DNA from: Lentinus brumalis
Taxonomy: Eukaryota > Basidiomycota > Agaricomycetes > Polyporales > Polyporaceae
DNA length: 64,000 bases
Assembly (NCBI GenBank): GCA_001792895.1
Contig: MARA01000013.1
Location: forward strand, 496,001 to 560,000
Direction: 5' to 3'
Part shown: positions 9,113 to 20,709 of the stretch, one piece after another
Position numbering within the stretch: position 1 is the stretch's first letter
Layout of the letters: each line of letters starts with the position of its first letter
Made by a program: the position numbers and the translations under genes
The notes under the pieces: generated by a model
Told to the model about the DNA's origin: nothing
Database searches by the model: none
The model's input: the letters and a program-made list of their open reading frames with translations, nothing else

Positions 9113-11090
9113 CCCATGGGCGGTTCCGACGTCTTCGGCGAGTCTCCGCGGGCGTAAGTGCGGAGGGTCAGGCAGCGGTCCGTGTTCGGACAGGTAACCA
9201 CCAGCTCGTGCTTCTCGTCGGGGAGGTTCCGGCTGCTGACCCCCATCAGAGTCTCGAAGGGACGACCGAGCAGGATGTCGTAGGCGGCGTTCTCCACGAC
9301 GTGCATCTGTAGGTAGATGGCGATCCCGCCCTGCAGCTCCAGTAGGACGTTGTTGGCTAGGCCTTTGGTGGTGTCCTTGGTTCCGTTCGCGGAGGTCATC
9401 GGATTCTTCTGCCTCTCGTCGCACGGGATGCCGAGCTCGTAGCATTTGTCCGCCGAGATCGCTACGACCTCGGAGCCGGGGTCGTAGACGCACTCTACCA
9501 GTTCCGCCTCGTTGACCCAGGCGAAGAGCGCCCGGAGTTTCTCGCTGGGCTTGCCGACTATGAGACTGTTGGAGCGGCTGCGTTGGCGGGGAACCGGCTC
9601 GTCCTCTTCGTCGTCGGCGTCGCCTCCCCGCAGCTGGAGGGACACGATGCCTCCGGTGCTTCCTGCCTCCTCGGACGGACCGGACAGGTCCTCCAGGCAC
9701 TGCACCGACTCCAGGACGTCTTCGGAGGCCTCGGGGTCGTCCATCATTACGGACAGGACCGACAGCGGGATGGCCGGTACGTCGAATGCGACGCGCTTGC
9801 TGCCCGTCATCTTGTGCGCCTTCTTGCAGATTCCCGGAGCGAGACTGAAGAGCTCGGACACGGAGAGGTGGACCGACTGCTCGTTGACGAAGTTGCGCTG
9901 CCACACACGCTCCTCGGCATCCTTGTCCGCTACCGGCGGGAGGTTCCGGTACGCCGTAACCCTACCGGCGGGCTGCGCGGGGGCTTGTCCAGTTGGTCCG
10001 ACGACGTGCTCGGATGCCGGTTGAGGTCGGCTAGCTGCCTCGGACGCGGAGGTCGCCTCGGGTGACTTAGCGCGGGGCGCGTTAGGGCCATACGCGAAAT
10101 CTTTAGCCTTCGGCGCGCCAGCGGCAGAGGCGTCGCGGACTTGCGCATAAGGGTGTACCGGTACGACGTAGGAAGGGTTGTTAACCACCTCCGGCGTCTC
10201 GGCTCTCAGCGCGGGCGCTCCCTCGGGGACGGACTGGTCCTCCGGTATCTCCTCGATGTGTGCGGAACGCAGCGGCTCCTCGTCCGGTACCTCCTCGACT
10301 CGGGTCGCCCTGGTCGAAGGTCCGGAAGTACGGGCAGGCTTGCGGGCGGTCGCCTTCTTCGGAGGGCGCGCCGGAAGCTCGACCCCGTCGAACACTGCGC
10401 GCTTGCGCTTCTCGCGGTCCTCGAGGAAGTTGATCTTGTGACGGAGCATCTCGTTCTCCTCTTCGGCCGTACGTACGGACCGTTGGCCGGAGGCTGTGAG
10501 GACGGAGAACATGAGCTGCGCGACCGCCGGAGGCTCGGGCGGCTGGGGCTGGTTCCGATCGTAGTAGAAGCGGACTTGCTCTCGAATCGGACCCCTGCCA
10601 CGCGGAATGGGCTGGCCGTTAGCTAGGACAAGCTGGCCCGTCTGCGCAGAGCGTTGGATCAGGCCGTCACGGATGTCGGTCTCGACGTCGGGGCAGCGGC
10701 CTATGCTACAGTCCGTGTGACCGCAGTAATAGCAGTTTCGGTCGCGTTCGCGGGGCTCGTTCCGAGGGGGATTGTAGAGCCTCCCGCCGTCCGGAGCGGG
10801 CTGCTGCCCTTGCGGATACCTCGGAACGTCGCGGGGGAAGCGCGGCTGCTGCTCCTGGTGCGGCGGCGGTTCGCGGACTTGGGGCGGGCCCCGCTGGAGT
10901 TCCAATCGGCGGTCGCGGTCGCGAGGCTCGTTCCTACCGCGCATAGCGGTTTGAACGGCCGTCTGCACGAGAGTCTGAAGGTCCTCCGTCTTGATTGTGA
11001 TGGTCTTGTCGTCGGCCAAGGGTTCCTGCCTCGGGGCGGGATTCCTTCCGCGGAACGGCTCAGGCGCTCTCGGAGCGGCGTAGTGCCCCC
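9091..11090 (-). CDS. gag C-terminus (nucleocapsid) and aspartic protease
   Basis: The frame carries an Arg/Pro-rich nucleocapsid with one zinc knuckle, CYYCGHTDCSIGRC, which is C-X2-C-X4-C-X4-C: the usual third ligand His is Cys. A Pro-rich spacer follows, then the protease, with the active site read as VYDPGSE where D-T/S-G is usual, and a flap/C-terminal ILLGRPFE. The protease would mature Gag and Pol. The frame ends at 9,091, a few codons past a GGGTTTT heptamer (9,109-9,115) that is in the correct phase for a -1 slip into the RT frame. It joins the capsid frame at a G5 run (11,086-11,090). Confidence 0.85.
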
Positions 11091-11834
11091 TGTCAGCGGC
11101 GGACGCAGGCTTCCGTACCGCTCGAACGCCGGATTCGCGTCGAAGTCAACGGAGTCCCCGATCGTATAGGAGATGGCCTCGTGCACCTGCGCCAGGGTGT
11201 AGGACACCGCTCGGGGCTTGTCCGGGACCTTCTGAGCGAGGCGTCCGTCGACCGCGCTCCGCTGCGAGGTGTTCAGGAGGCGTAGGAGGTTGTAGGCGGC
11301 GTCGCGCTGGGTCAGCTCGGGAGGCTGCTGGTTGATGAGGTACGACGCTATCGGGTGGTATTCGACGTAGAACTGCGAGTAGTCCGCTAGATTCTGGAAG
11401 CCCTTGGGATACTGACGGGCCATGAGCTCGTGGTAGTCGGCCATAGTGTACTGATGGTTCTCGTCGGCTCCGACGTAGTAGTCTACTACGGTGTCGCGCC
11501 ACTGCTCGTACGTCGTATGCTCGTCGCGGAACTCGGGCATCGAGGACCAGCGGCGGGAGACCGGAAGCGGAACGTAGATCGTCGCACCGCGCTTCTTGTC
11601 CCGATCGTCGACGACGTTGTTCCTGCGCAGGAGGAGCTCGTACTGGTCGAAGAACCGCTGGACGGTCTCGCGGCCGGCTTCGTCCCAGATCGGGGCGCCG
11701 CGCTCGTTCGGGAGAGGCATGGTGTGTGGTCCGAGGTCGCGAGCACCGCCCTGAAACTGCTGAGGCGGCGCTGGCTGCGGGTTAGCCGGTTCGGGGTTGT
11801 TGATCGGGTTCGGGTTCGGGAGAGGGTCGTCCAT
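11085..11834 (-). CDS. gag N-terminal part (capsid)
   Basis: The capsid-like region contains ETVQRFFDQYELLLR, SMPEFRDEHTTYEQW and QNLADYSQFYVEYHPIASYL, typical of fungal Ty3/gypsy Gag. The frame is open from about 12,320, but the first ATG in it is at 11,834. Upstream residues are Ser/Pro/Thr-rich, so the true start could be a non-ATG codon or could have been lost. Beyond about 11,085 the capsid frame is non-homologous and the protein continues in the -1 frame. Confidence 0.8.
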
Positions 11835-12334
11835 CTCGGTAGTCGGAAGGGGCGGAGAGATAGGACGGGTAGTAGGGGCGGCCTGTGAGGTTGCTTCCTG
11901 AATTGTTGGTGGTACGGGGTTCCTGCGTCGGCGGGGTGGGAGCTCGAGAGGAGGTGCGAGAGGGATGTTCTGTTCGAGGTGGGCTCGGCGAGTCCGAGAC
12001 CTTGACGTCGAGGTGTCCGAACGGGCTCGAGAGGTAGTGCTCCCTGTAGGGGAGGGAGGACGGGAAGCGGAGGAGGACGGCAACGGGGTAAGGGAAGACG
12101 GCTCCGAAGGGGAAGACAGGGCGGTAGCGAAGCTTGCGGATCCGGAAGGCGAGGGGAGAGGTGTGAGTTCCTCGTCTAGTTCCTCGCGGAATGCGCGGAG
12201 ACGTTGACGGAGTTCCTCGAGGGCGGTAGCGGTGTAGGAAAGGCTGTCCGAAGGTCGGACGGAGGTACGAGAAGCGGTTTCGGAAGGGGACGGTGATCTC
12301 GACAGTTTGATTGAAATCAGAGATGGCCACTAGT

Positions 12335-12354
12335 ACCCCTCGCGGTGGGCTCCA
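12335..12354 (-). promoter_or_regulatory. Primer binding site
   Basis: Three bases inside the 5' LTR the minus strand reads TGGAGCCCACCGCGAGG. It is complementary to a tRNA 3' end with the terminal CCA and a U at the discriminator position. The position and the TGG start are as expected for minus-strand priming. The tRNA species was not assigned. Confidence 0.7.
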
Positions 12355-12357
12355 ATA

Positions 12358-13413
12358 TGATACGCCAAGGGGCGAAATGAGCGGATAACACCACACAAAT
12401 CTCCAGCCAAGGACTGTATGCACGTATTTTATATGCGAGAAGGGAAGAGGCTCCTAACCAACCCTAACTGAACGGAGACCTATGTCCAGGAGGGCTACGT
12501 ACGACTCCCGAATGACAGGAGCGTCCGGAAAGGGGCGCGGAAACCACGGAGACAAATGGAGGGAACGGCACGGAGACGGGACGATAGGGAGGACTCAACG
12601 GTGCCTGCCCGGACGGCGAGGAGACTTCCGACGCACGGACGCGACGGGTGCGAACCACGTAGGACACGGAGCGGAGACCACGGAGACAGTAGCGGATGAA
12701 ACGGGTTCGAACTTATCGACTCGACGGCGGTAGGACTTCTTGACGGTGACGGCGATACTTTCGACGGTGAGCACGGAGCGGCGGCGGTAGACTTAGAGCT
12801 GAACGGTGGGGAGAACGGAATCTGAATTGCACACCGTGCTACCGAAGGTACAAAAGCAAAGCTACCCTAACGACAGCACGCAAGCCTCGGAAAGCCCTCG
12901 CAAACGGTCCTGAGCCAATAGGGGCGGGCGGAGCTCCTTGCGCACGGACCTGCTGTCAGCCTTTAACCACAGCTAACCAACCAGCGCGCGCGCCGAGCCC
13001 CAACCGGTTCGAGGCGCTGGCGACCGACGTTTACCCAAGATGGTGGCGCGGAGCTCCAACTCCGGCGATAACCACACCGGCCAATCAACTGGCGTGAAGG
13101 ACGCTCCAGAACCCCTCCGACCATGCGTCCGTGACCGAGGCTGCGTACGAGACCCCGGAATTGCGGCTAGATGTCTCATCGGGGACGTGAACCGTCTGAC
13201 AGGCCGCCGCTCGGTGCGGACGGGCTGCAGACCGCGTTGTCCGACCTGTGCGAGGGTTCGGACGGTAGGAGGGGTGACGGAGCGATAGGGAAGGAGTATG
13301 GGGCTGTGGCGAGCATACTGGCCGACGTAGGACGGTCGGGAGTACTGGGCTCGCTCCTGTGGAACCTCCGGAAGGGCGCAAATTCCGTGCATAGACGTGT
13401 CCGATACCTATCA
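12358..13413 (-). repeat. 5' LTR of the gypsy element (right copy)
   Basis: This copy is identical to 602-1,657 except at 12,380 and 12,617. It should hold the promoter for the minus-strand genomic RNA. It is followed by ACGG (13,414-13,417), the second copy of the target duplication. Confidence 0.97.
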
Positions 13414-16384
13414 ACGGGTGGCGGGTGTCCGACGCGAGACGTCGAAGGAGTAGTTGGGGTGCTCAGGGACGGAGGAACGGGTACGTTCGCCTGGTGTAGA
13501 GCATCGCGACCAGTCAGTACTCAATACGCGGAAAAAAAAGATTGAACTGCTCACCACCGTGTGACCCAACCTAAGAAACGACAGTGCAAGTACGCCGGCT
13601 GTATGCTCACATTGCGTGTGCATGAGACGCAATGTTGACGAGTCTGTTCCGGGCTACTCACCTAAACGCGTGGCGAGAGGCTTACAGAGCCGCGCGGAGG
13701 GTTCAGACCATGTTCAGGATGGCGGACAGACGACGCGAGCAACAAAGAACAGATAGTATAAGAGAGAGGAGCGGCAGACGACGCGCAGGCCTAGGACGAG
13801 TCCACAGTGACGGATTGGACGGGGCATGGAGCTGAGCCGAGGCAGAGGGCGACGAATCGAGGACACGAAGACGCGGCGTGGAAGCAATAAGGACAGCTAG
13901 CATGACAGCGCAGTAGGAGACGCGAGTCGAGTTGGACGAGCGAAGGGCGAGTGCAGTGACGTCAATCGGTCGAATGTGGCTCACTGTGAATGCCACAGGG
14001 TCTGGCTTTGGACAACGATCACGTCGTTGGAGCTACTTGTCGCGGATACGACGAACTTCGCGTATCTGTGCCTAGTGTCTTGGTCATGGGTGGAGGTGGC
14101 GCAAGACATCGAAGAGGTAGTGGGGTTATAAGGAGCGGGTGTGTTGGCGACTGGCCCAATCCTGGCGGATCAGCCGGCCTGGTCGGGAAAATCGAGAGCG
14201 TATGTGCCCCGACTGTACGTCTACATGTGGGTGTGTATGAGGCGCGTCAAGTCAATGCTGACGAGTCTGTACAGGGCTACTCACCTAAAGGCACGGGGGA
14301 GAAGCTCACAGAGCATGTGCCGTGCAGAGGATTCACGTCATGGGCAGGCCAGCGGACAGACGGCACGAGGAACAGAGAGCCGATAGCAGAAGGCCGGAGA
14401 AGAGCGGCAGACGAGGCGCAGGACGAGTCCACCGTGGTGTATTGGAAACAGGAGCTGAGTGGAGGCAGAGGGCGAAGAGTAGCAGAGGAACTTGAACTTC
14501 GAGTCGACGCTGGCAGCGCAAGGTGCGCGTCCATCGGTCCGAAAGCCCGCGCATGCCTCGGTCGGGCGCCTACCTCCTCTTGCAGCGACCACGACAAGCT
14601 CGAGCTGCCCCAGGGCCGGACAACATCACAACCAATGCCTTCGCGAGTCGCGACCATCGGAGCTCTCAGCTGCTGAGATTTGCGCATACGGACTTAGACT
14701 ACACTAGTCACTTTTCGCTCCTCTGCTTACCCCCATCTTCGAGCTTCTATTCGGGTTCTGGATGCCAGTACTGTATCTTCAGCCAGTCGTATTACGTTAT
14801 CTCCAGCACTCAACATGGCAGCCAGTCGTCTTTGCCAGCTGCTGAAGCGATGGGCCGTGATGCGGCATGGAATATGACCCTGCCGTATATTCCTGAAGCA
14901 TGTCGCTACGAGAGCAGAGCTGGCGCGGCGGGCAGGGACACATGGTGCACGCGGGATGATGGGTACAGCCTGTGAGGTCTTGTACACGATATGCTTCTTC
15001 GTTTATTCTAACGAGTCCTGTCCCTCCCATAGCCCACCATACTAGACATGATCTTGACAGATCTTCAGCTTCATGCATCCACATCAAAGGATTTTCTGGA
15101 CCTCGCTCGCACCAGCAACCTTCCGAACCCTCCTCTCGCAGATCGTGGCGTATCCTTGTCCTCATACGTCGTGTCTACCTCAATATAGCTCCACCATTAC
15201 AGACGTAGTACTGCACGCCCTGTCCCAGGTGTGCTCTCGCCTCGACCTAGAAGCTCGGTCTCCCGCACAAGCTTCCTGCAAACCCTCTTCCCGGACGTTG
15301 CCCGCGCCTCTCTATCGGCTCACTTCTCACCTCGCTCTCCACCTCCTCGGACTGGGACCCTGATAGGTGGCGAAGGTTTCCGGTTATTCATTACCGCGAC
15401 GTGCAGCACATCCGTCTTACCCGCGCCCTCAGATGCGTACTGCTCTGCCATGTGCGACATCCTCCTCCCGTCCGCCGCAGATCCAGCACTCCTGCATGCT
15501 CGTGCCGATGTGCCGAAGTTCATGCAGCCTCCTCTCTTCCTCAGCCACCTCACCCTCAATGCAGATGACATGCGTTCAAGAGAAGCGTTGCAGCAAGGCA
15601 ACGAGAGCAGACGGGCAGGCACGAGGGGTCACTGTTCACAGGGCAGCTGGGACTAGAGGTGAGTATTATCTATCCTGACGAGTCCTACTCTCCCCGTGGT
15701 CCACATTCCGATCATCCGTTCTCTCAGAGCTATCATATTTGTGTTCACATCCGTATCCGATGTCCCAGTGCACGCCCGTCGCCCCGCGGCGTGTGTTCTC
15801 GCAGCAGCTCAGAGACGACGTCTCCTGCCCGCACAACCTACCCCACTGCAAGCTCTATCCCTGATATGACCTGCATCTCTCCATCAGCCTCGCTCTTTAC
15901 CTCGCTTGCCCGCCTCCCTGAATTTACACCGTGGCAACTGTAGGGAAAGGCCGTGAAGATTTCTGGACATCCATCAAGCTGACATCCACTTGCTTCTCGT
16001 GCGACCCCTTAGACGCATTCCCTTCCATCATGTTCGTCCTCTTCGTCCTCTTCCTCCGTCTGCCGCACATACTACCTGCATGCCCGTGACAATGTGCCCA
16101 GGCATAGTATGTGCAATCGTCTCCTCCTCAGCCATCCAATCCCCAACAACTGTCCTGTCGGGCTACCCGCGCCATGTCTGCCGGTCGTCGAGTACTCCGC
16201 CGTCAGATCCTCGACCTGACGCACACCAGCTCGTTGATTGAATTCCATCTGTAGAGCCCGCGTTGGTGGGCGACAGAGCCATGGGCTTGAGCGCGGTCGC
16301 CGCCCGCTCGCCCGATGACCCAGGTACCCGCGATCTCCACGCAGCTGACCACCCACATCGCTCATGTCCTTTCTCTTCATGCCA
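13414..16384. repeat. Decayed duplication units downstream of the gypsy element
   Basis: No intact gene is seen. About 14,130-15,650 is a close copy of 39,760-41,130: both have the CAGTCGTCTTTGCCAG segment, the run from CATGGGCAGGCCAGCGGAC, and a splice-like GTGAG followed by ACGAGTCC. Within the stretch, 13,600-13,870 and 14,220-14,490 are themselves diverged copies of each other. Similar junctions recur at about 14,972, 15,658, 40,552, 45,819, 54,029 and 58,763. Probably remnants of a multi-exon gene family. Confidence 0.55.
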
Positions 16385-17235
16385 TTCTTGGTCAGGGACT
16401 ACTGGAAGACCATGGACCGGCAGCACGAAGCCCGTCATCCCTGCCCTTGGTATGATCGAGCTCGTCTTTCACGCGCAAGGACTATCGGGCAAGCACGCAG
16501 TTGTACATCTAGTGAGGTCATTCCAGCGTTCCCTGGTGACTTGTGACCATCGCTGATACCTGCGCTCCCTCCAGGCACCCCCCATCGCCGTGAACACTAG
16601 CCGTGTCGCGCTCCCAGCCACAGCATCCCAAGCGAACCCGGCCTCGACGTCTATGCTGCTTCTGATCGGCGTCGGTGTGGACGACTCAATACTCAAGTCT
16701 GGCATTGGAGAGCTCCCGGACAAGAGTATCATGCTCGTGGAGGACATCAACGCCTGGCTTCTCTGCCTCTGCGAGATGCGCGCCATGGTATTTATTGGCG
16801 CAGTGGACGGCCATATTCTCCATCACGATGCACGACTATCACAGCGCGCCTGACCCCCCAACCCTCCGCTGTGTCGTGCCAGTCTTCTGGACGCGCATGT
16901 TGAGTTCAAGCGTGCACACAGGTACCAGAGCTGCCAGCTTTCCTACGCATTTGTGTTCCCTCAATCGTCCCGTGGTCGTCCACATCTCCCTGTCCACCTG
17001 CCCTTCCTCCTTCGCGGTCGACTGGGAGTCGTCCGTAACCTATGTCGGCCTCACACCCTCGCCCCATGACCCAGAGCTCTCAACCGAGAAGGCAGCGGAG
17101 CTTCCGGACGGGTTATCTGAGCTGTGTTCTCAATCACGACGCTGCTTGGCTACCTTGTGACGTCCCATGCACGTCCGTACGATAGGTGGACGATATCGAG
17201 GCGTAGGTGGAGCAGCAGAAGCACGAGCATTGCAG
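16385..17235 (+). pseudogene. BCS1-like AAA ATPase remnant, copy 1
   Basis: BCS1-type proteins are AAA ATPases anchored in the inner mitochondrial membrane. In this copy one reads DYWKTMDRQHEARHP (end of the N-terminal region), then a Walker-B-like segment (DSILKSGIGELPDKS followed by LVEDINAW), and a C-terminal SITTLLGYLV resembling the BCS1 helical tail. These lie in different frames, the Walker A is not recognisable and stops intervene. Copy 4 at 54,690-55,640 has the same order. Confidence 0.55.
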
Positions 17236-18936
17236 CAGACTCGACCTACAAACTTGCTCTCTTCCTTCGGCCAGTGACTCTCTACTGGACAGATTCCACC
17301 CCGCACTCGCCAGCCAGGTGCTGTCCTTGATCGATACGGATGGGGCGGAGCATTGCTGTTGATGAGTACCTAGATGTCTGCCGTGCTCGTTGGGGACTCG
17401 CGGACGAGTGCGAGCAGCCTCGAGCGATGTCATGCCTGCCTGATCCATATACAATGTACGATTCCCTCGTATATGGTATCTCCTTTTTCTCGCCATCCTC
17501 TGTCGTAACAGTACAGCGCACTCTCGTCTGGTGCAGGCCGCCGATTGGGATGTCTCTCTGTCTTGCTCGAACCTTGTGTAGCAGCTGTCGGCTCGGTCTC
17601 TAGCTTCCGCTCTCAAGGCCCTCACCGTCAAGCTTTATTCCTGCACTCTTTCCCTCTTTCTGATGGCCTTGCCCTCGCTTTTGTTGTAACAGTTGCCTTG
17701 AAGCCCAGGCAACTATGCTCACTGTCCACTGTTCATCCAGCTATAGGCTCTCGAACTCGAGGTCTCGCGCTCATTTGTACCCTTGCATATATCCATCTAC
17801 CATGTCTCTATGTCCCGGCTTGCTCTCTCTGTATCGGCCGTGGACTCCTACCGTCAATTGTGAGCAGACTTGTGTAGTACAGCCAGAATCAATGAAAGTG
17901 AGCAATCCTCTGGGGGTACTGTGCATGTATGCATCATTCCGTCTGAGCTCCTGCGGCGCAACCTTCGAGGCCTCGTTATTGCAGTGTGTGCATACCGGAG
18001 CATCCGCGGGAATCCACGCTCGCCCACTGGAGGACACCTCACAGTTGTGGAGGTTGTCCACGGCAGGGTGTGGAATGCTTTAGTTATGTGCTTGAATATG
18101 AGCGCAGCTTCGTAGACATTGTCTAGATTCTCAGAGCCCATCCAGGTCAGCCTGTTGAAAGTGGACTATTAGCATAAAAGTACACTGTACATAGTATCTT
18201 ACTTACTGCTTACTTACTTACTTATCCGCCTTTGAAACCACTTACTATTACGTAATCCCTTTCGCGCGACTTTACATTGTGGTTTTTTGCCTCTCTCTCA
18301 TCAGCTGTTGACACCCAGTACCAGACTGAGGTGAGATCCTACTCATATATTTTGTAGACGACTCTAGCTAACACACATGTAGTTCTGCGTCATCCTAGGT
18401 AAATATACTTAGCTGTTGACACCCAAGTGCACCAGACTGAGTTCTGTGTCGTCCTAGACCACTATTTACAATACAGCCTGGGTGTTCCAATACATTCAGA
18501 TCCTGTCGGATGGCTCACCATTAGGCTTATATTTGGCATGCACGACATGCTGGCAGGAGAAAGTCTAGAGAGCGCTGTTATGCTATGTCTGAGTCCAAGA
18601 CCTGGGGGCTGCTCAGGTTGAGTGCTCAGCAGCAGAGAGGCCTGACGGTCGACTGTTAGTAGACACACAAAACTCTTCGTTTCAGGTGGGTACAGTGGGG
18701 ATTATTGGGAGTGGTGCTAGCCTTCTGAACTTCTGAAGTCTACATAGACTTTCATAGATACATGAGGAACCACAAGAAGTATGCACTAGGCAGAGCATCA
18801 TAATAAATAGACACGAAAGACACTGTACTGAATGAGACAGAAGTACAGGGAGCAGAGACAGAACTATACACATCTATACACATCTATGGCAAGCCCAGTC
18901 ACAGTGGTGATGGCCTGCATCAGCCCTGGTAAAATA
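17236..18936. other. Non-coding stretch with a TTAC microsatellite and a direct repeat
   Basis: The start resembles the region after BCS1 copy 4. A run of TTAC units lies at about 18,196-18,230. A direct repeat beginning AGCTGTTGACACCCA occurs at about 18,303 and 18,411. I see no convincing gene here. Confidence 0.4.
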
Positions 18937-20709
18937 CTACACGGTCGAAGATGACGACACAGCGGCCTCAGGTACTACCTCAGCCAGGACCTCCCCCTCC
19001 TCCTCTCCCAGGGCCTCTGAAGGTGAGCAGTCTTGCAACTCAATACCGCCATCATCATTGAACTGCGCTGAGTGACTCCGATTGATGAAGCCTCCAATGG
19101 ATGAGATGAAGCTTGGTGTACTGTCCCATGTGTTCCTCGAAAAATGCAATGGATCACCAGCATCGAGCTTTATGACCGTGTGGTTTGCTTCTTGAAGTTC
19201 AAGGAGAAAGCGGGAGATGAGCATTGCAGTGATTCTGTAAATGGATTTTGTATGAGTTAATGCTTGCAAAATTCTATGATTAGTGGCATGATGTGTAGAG
19301 TACACGTACGGGGCAGTGAATACAGTGATCAGACTGGAATTACCACCAGTGTTCTGGCTGGCCACCTATGAAAGTATCTATGAGTACTAACATGCAGATA
19401 GGCAATGTGAGACAAGTTGATGTTTACCGCAGTAGCAGAAAGAGCAAGATGAAGGACATTCATGATGAAGAGAATGCTAATGCCCATGTTGAGCTTGATG
19501 AGTTGCTCAGATACTTTTGGGACCTAAGCCACAGGACTTACACAAAATATATGGTTCCTGTGCGTGACGTCAGGCATCAGTAAGCCAAAGGAATTTGCTT
19601 AGAGAGAAGAGAGACATACCACAGCGGAAGAGAATGTCTGACAGTGTAAGCCTCTTGGACTTGTGGATGTCTATCATGGCGGAGCCTCTAAGCCTTGTCC
19701 AGGTGATGTAGATGGGTATCATGTCGGCAGCAATGAGCGGGACTCGAGAGATGATTATGACTGTGTGGTTCTGTGAATCAGTATGTGCCATTGCATATGG
19801 ATGTTAGCCAACCTACGCCTTGTACATAGTCAGTACCAATGGATGTGATGAGACTGAATGAGCCAAACCTAAGTTGAAGTGCAGCAGTCATGTTTTCTGT
19901 CACAACACATCCAAATGGCGGGAAGTTCTCTCCAGAGTACTGATAGCCATAATGAACCTGCATCATGGCCCATCAATATTCTGCAGCAGTCCATATCAGT
20001 CCAAGAACATCAATCTACTCACCATATTGGCACCTACTGGTGCTAGAGACAAAGCAGCAACAGCTATTCCCAGGGGCTTGCTCCTGCTCAACACATATGC
20101 ACGGAGGGCAGAGAATGCTGATTGCATGCATTAGAAACCACAACGAATGACTGTAAGTATGCCTTACCTGCTCCGGGGATGAATTGCAGTACTATCATTG
20201 CCTGCATGGCTATGCTAAACACAGAACAGCTGCAGACATCAACAATCATGTTTCAGTCATCTGAATTTTGCAAGGCTTCACACAAACCTCTGATTCCGGT
20301 CAGATTTGCTATGGCTCAGATTGAGACTGCTTACTTTGTCAGAAGGCAAAGATGCAAACACGACCAACCCCATGACATAGACTGTCATGGAGATCCACTT
20401 GTTTGCAAAGAACAAGAGTGATGCTCCACTGATGCACTTTGTAGTCCAGAAGTACACCACTTCTCGATCAAACGTGAGGACAGTGTCATAGAGGAAGAGA
20501 ACTATGGCCAGAGAAAGCATCAGGGTGACACAGACAAGCTTGAGATGGAGCGAGCGCACCTGAGGCTGCAATAGAGCAGTAGCCACCTATATAGCTGTTG
20601 GTCGAAGTCAGCAAGTGTTATTTGTGACACAAGGCTTTGAATATGCTGTGACATACAAGATGTCAAATAGGGCCACAGTCGCAGCAGCATTGTCAGCGTC
20701 AGAAGACAT
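18937..20709 (-). CDS. DUF6533-type membrane protein, copy 1 (multi-exon)
   Basis: The ATG is at 20,709. The first exons (20,709-20,657, 20,594-20,560, 20,501-20,335) are in phase and encode YCSIAASVLFLYDTVLTFD then REV, the YD...DREV signature of basidiomycete DUF6533 proteins. Later exons encode FSALRAYVLSRSKPLG, SRVPLIAADMIPIYITWTRL, and ITAMLISRFLLELQEANHT near the end, followed by an acidic Ser-rich tail to TAG at 18,937. Several hydrophobic segments fit a multi-pass membrane protein of unknown function. The junction before the exon encoding the IAMQAMIVLQFIPGA segment could not be resolved in phase: either an indel or a missed acceptor. It is paralogous to 48,677-50,426. Confidence 0.75.

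Larger units (their letters stand above)
602..13413 (-). mobile_element. Ty3/gypsy LTR retrotransposon with an antisense gene cassette
   Basis: The element is 12,812 bp and is bounded by two 1,056-bp LTRs that begin TGATA and end TATCA. The LTRs differ at only two positions (624/12,380 and 861/12,617). The target duplication is ACGG (598-601 and 13,414-13,417). Gag, protease, RT, RNase H and integrase are on the minus strand, in the order PR-RT-RH-IN typical of Ty3/gypsy. The primer binding site adjoins the right LTR and a polypurine tract adjoins the left one. Between the pol stop and the 3' LTR there are about 3.7 kb with two plus-strand genes, an arrangement beyond the simple gag-pol plan. 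Near-identical LTRs imply recent insertion, yet gag-pol is split by four -1 shifts. Confidence 0.96.

Noticed and set aside
9116..9904. Upstream half of the 519-codon minus-strand frame
   Set aside because: This part is out of frame with the protease region, which reads well in another frame. Only the part below about 9,112 resembles pol.
11086..11090. Programmed frameshift at the capsid-nucleocapsid junction
   Set aside because: The local sequence (A GGG GGC in phase) does not fit a slippery heptamer, so a missing base is more likely.
18196..18232. Telomere-like or CRISPR-like repeat
   Set aside because: It is a simple TTAC microsatellite. There are no spacers, and a eukaryotic setting excludes CRISPR.
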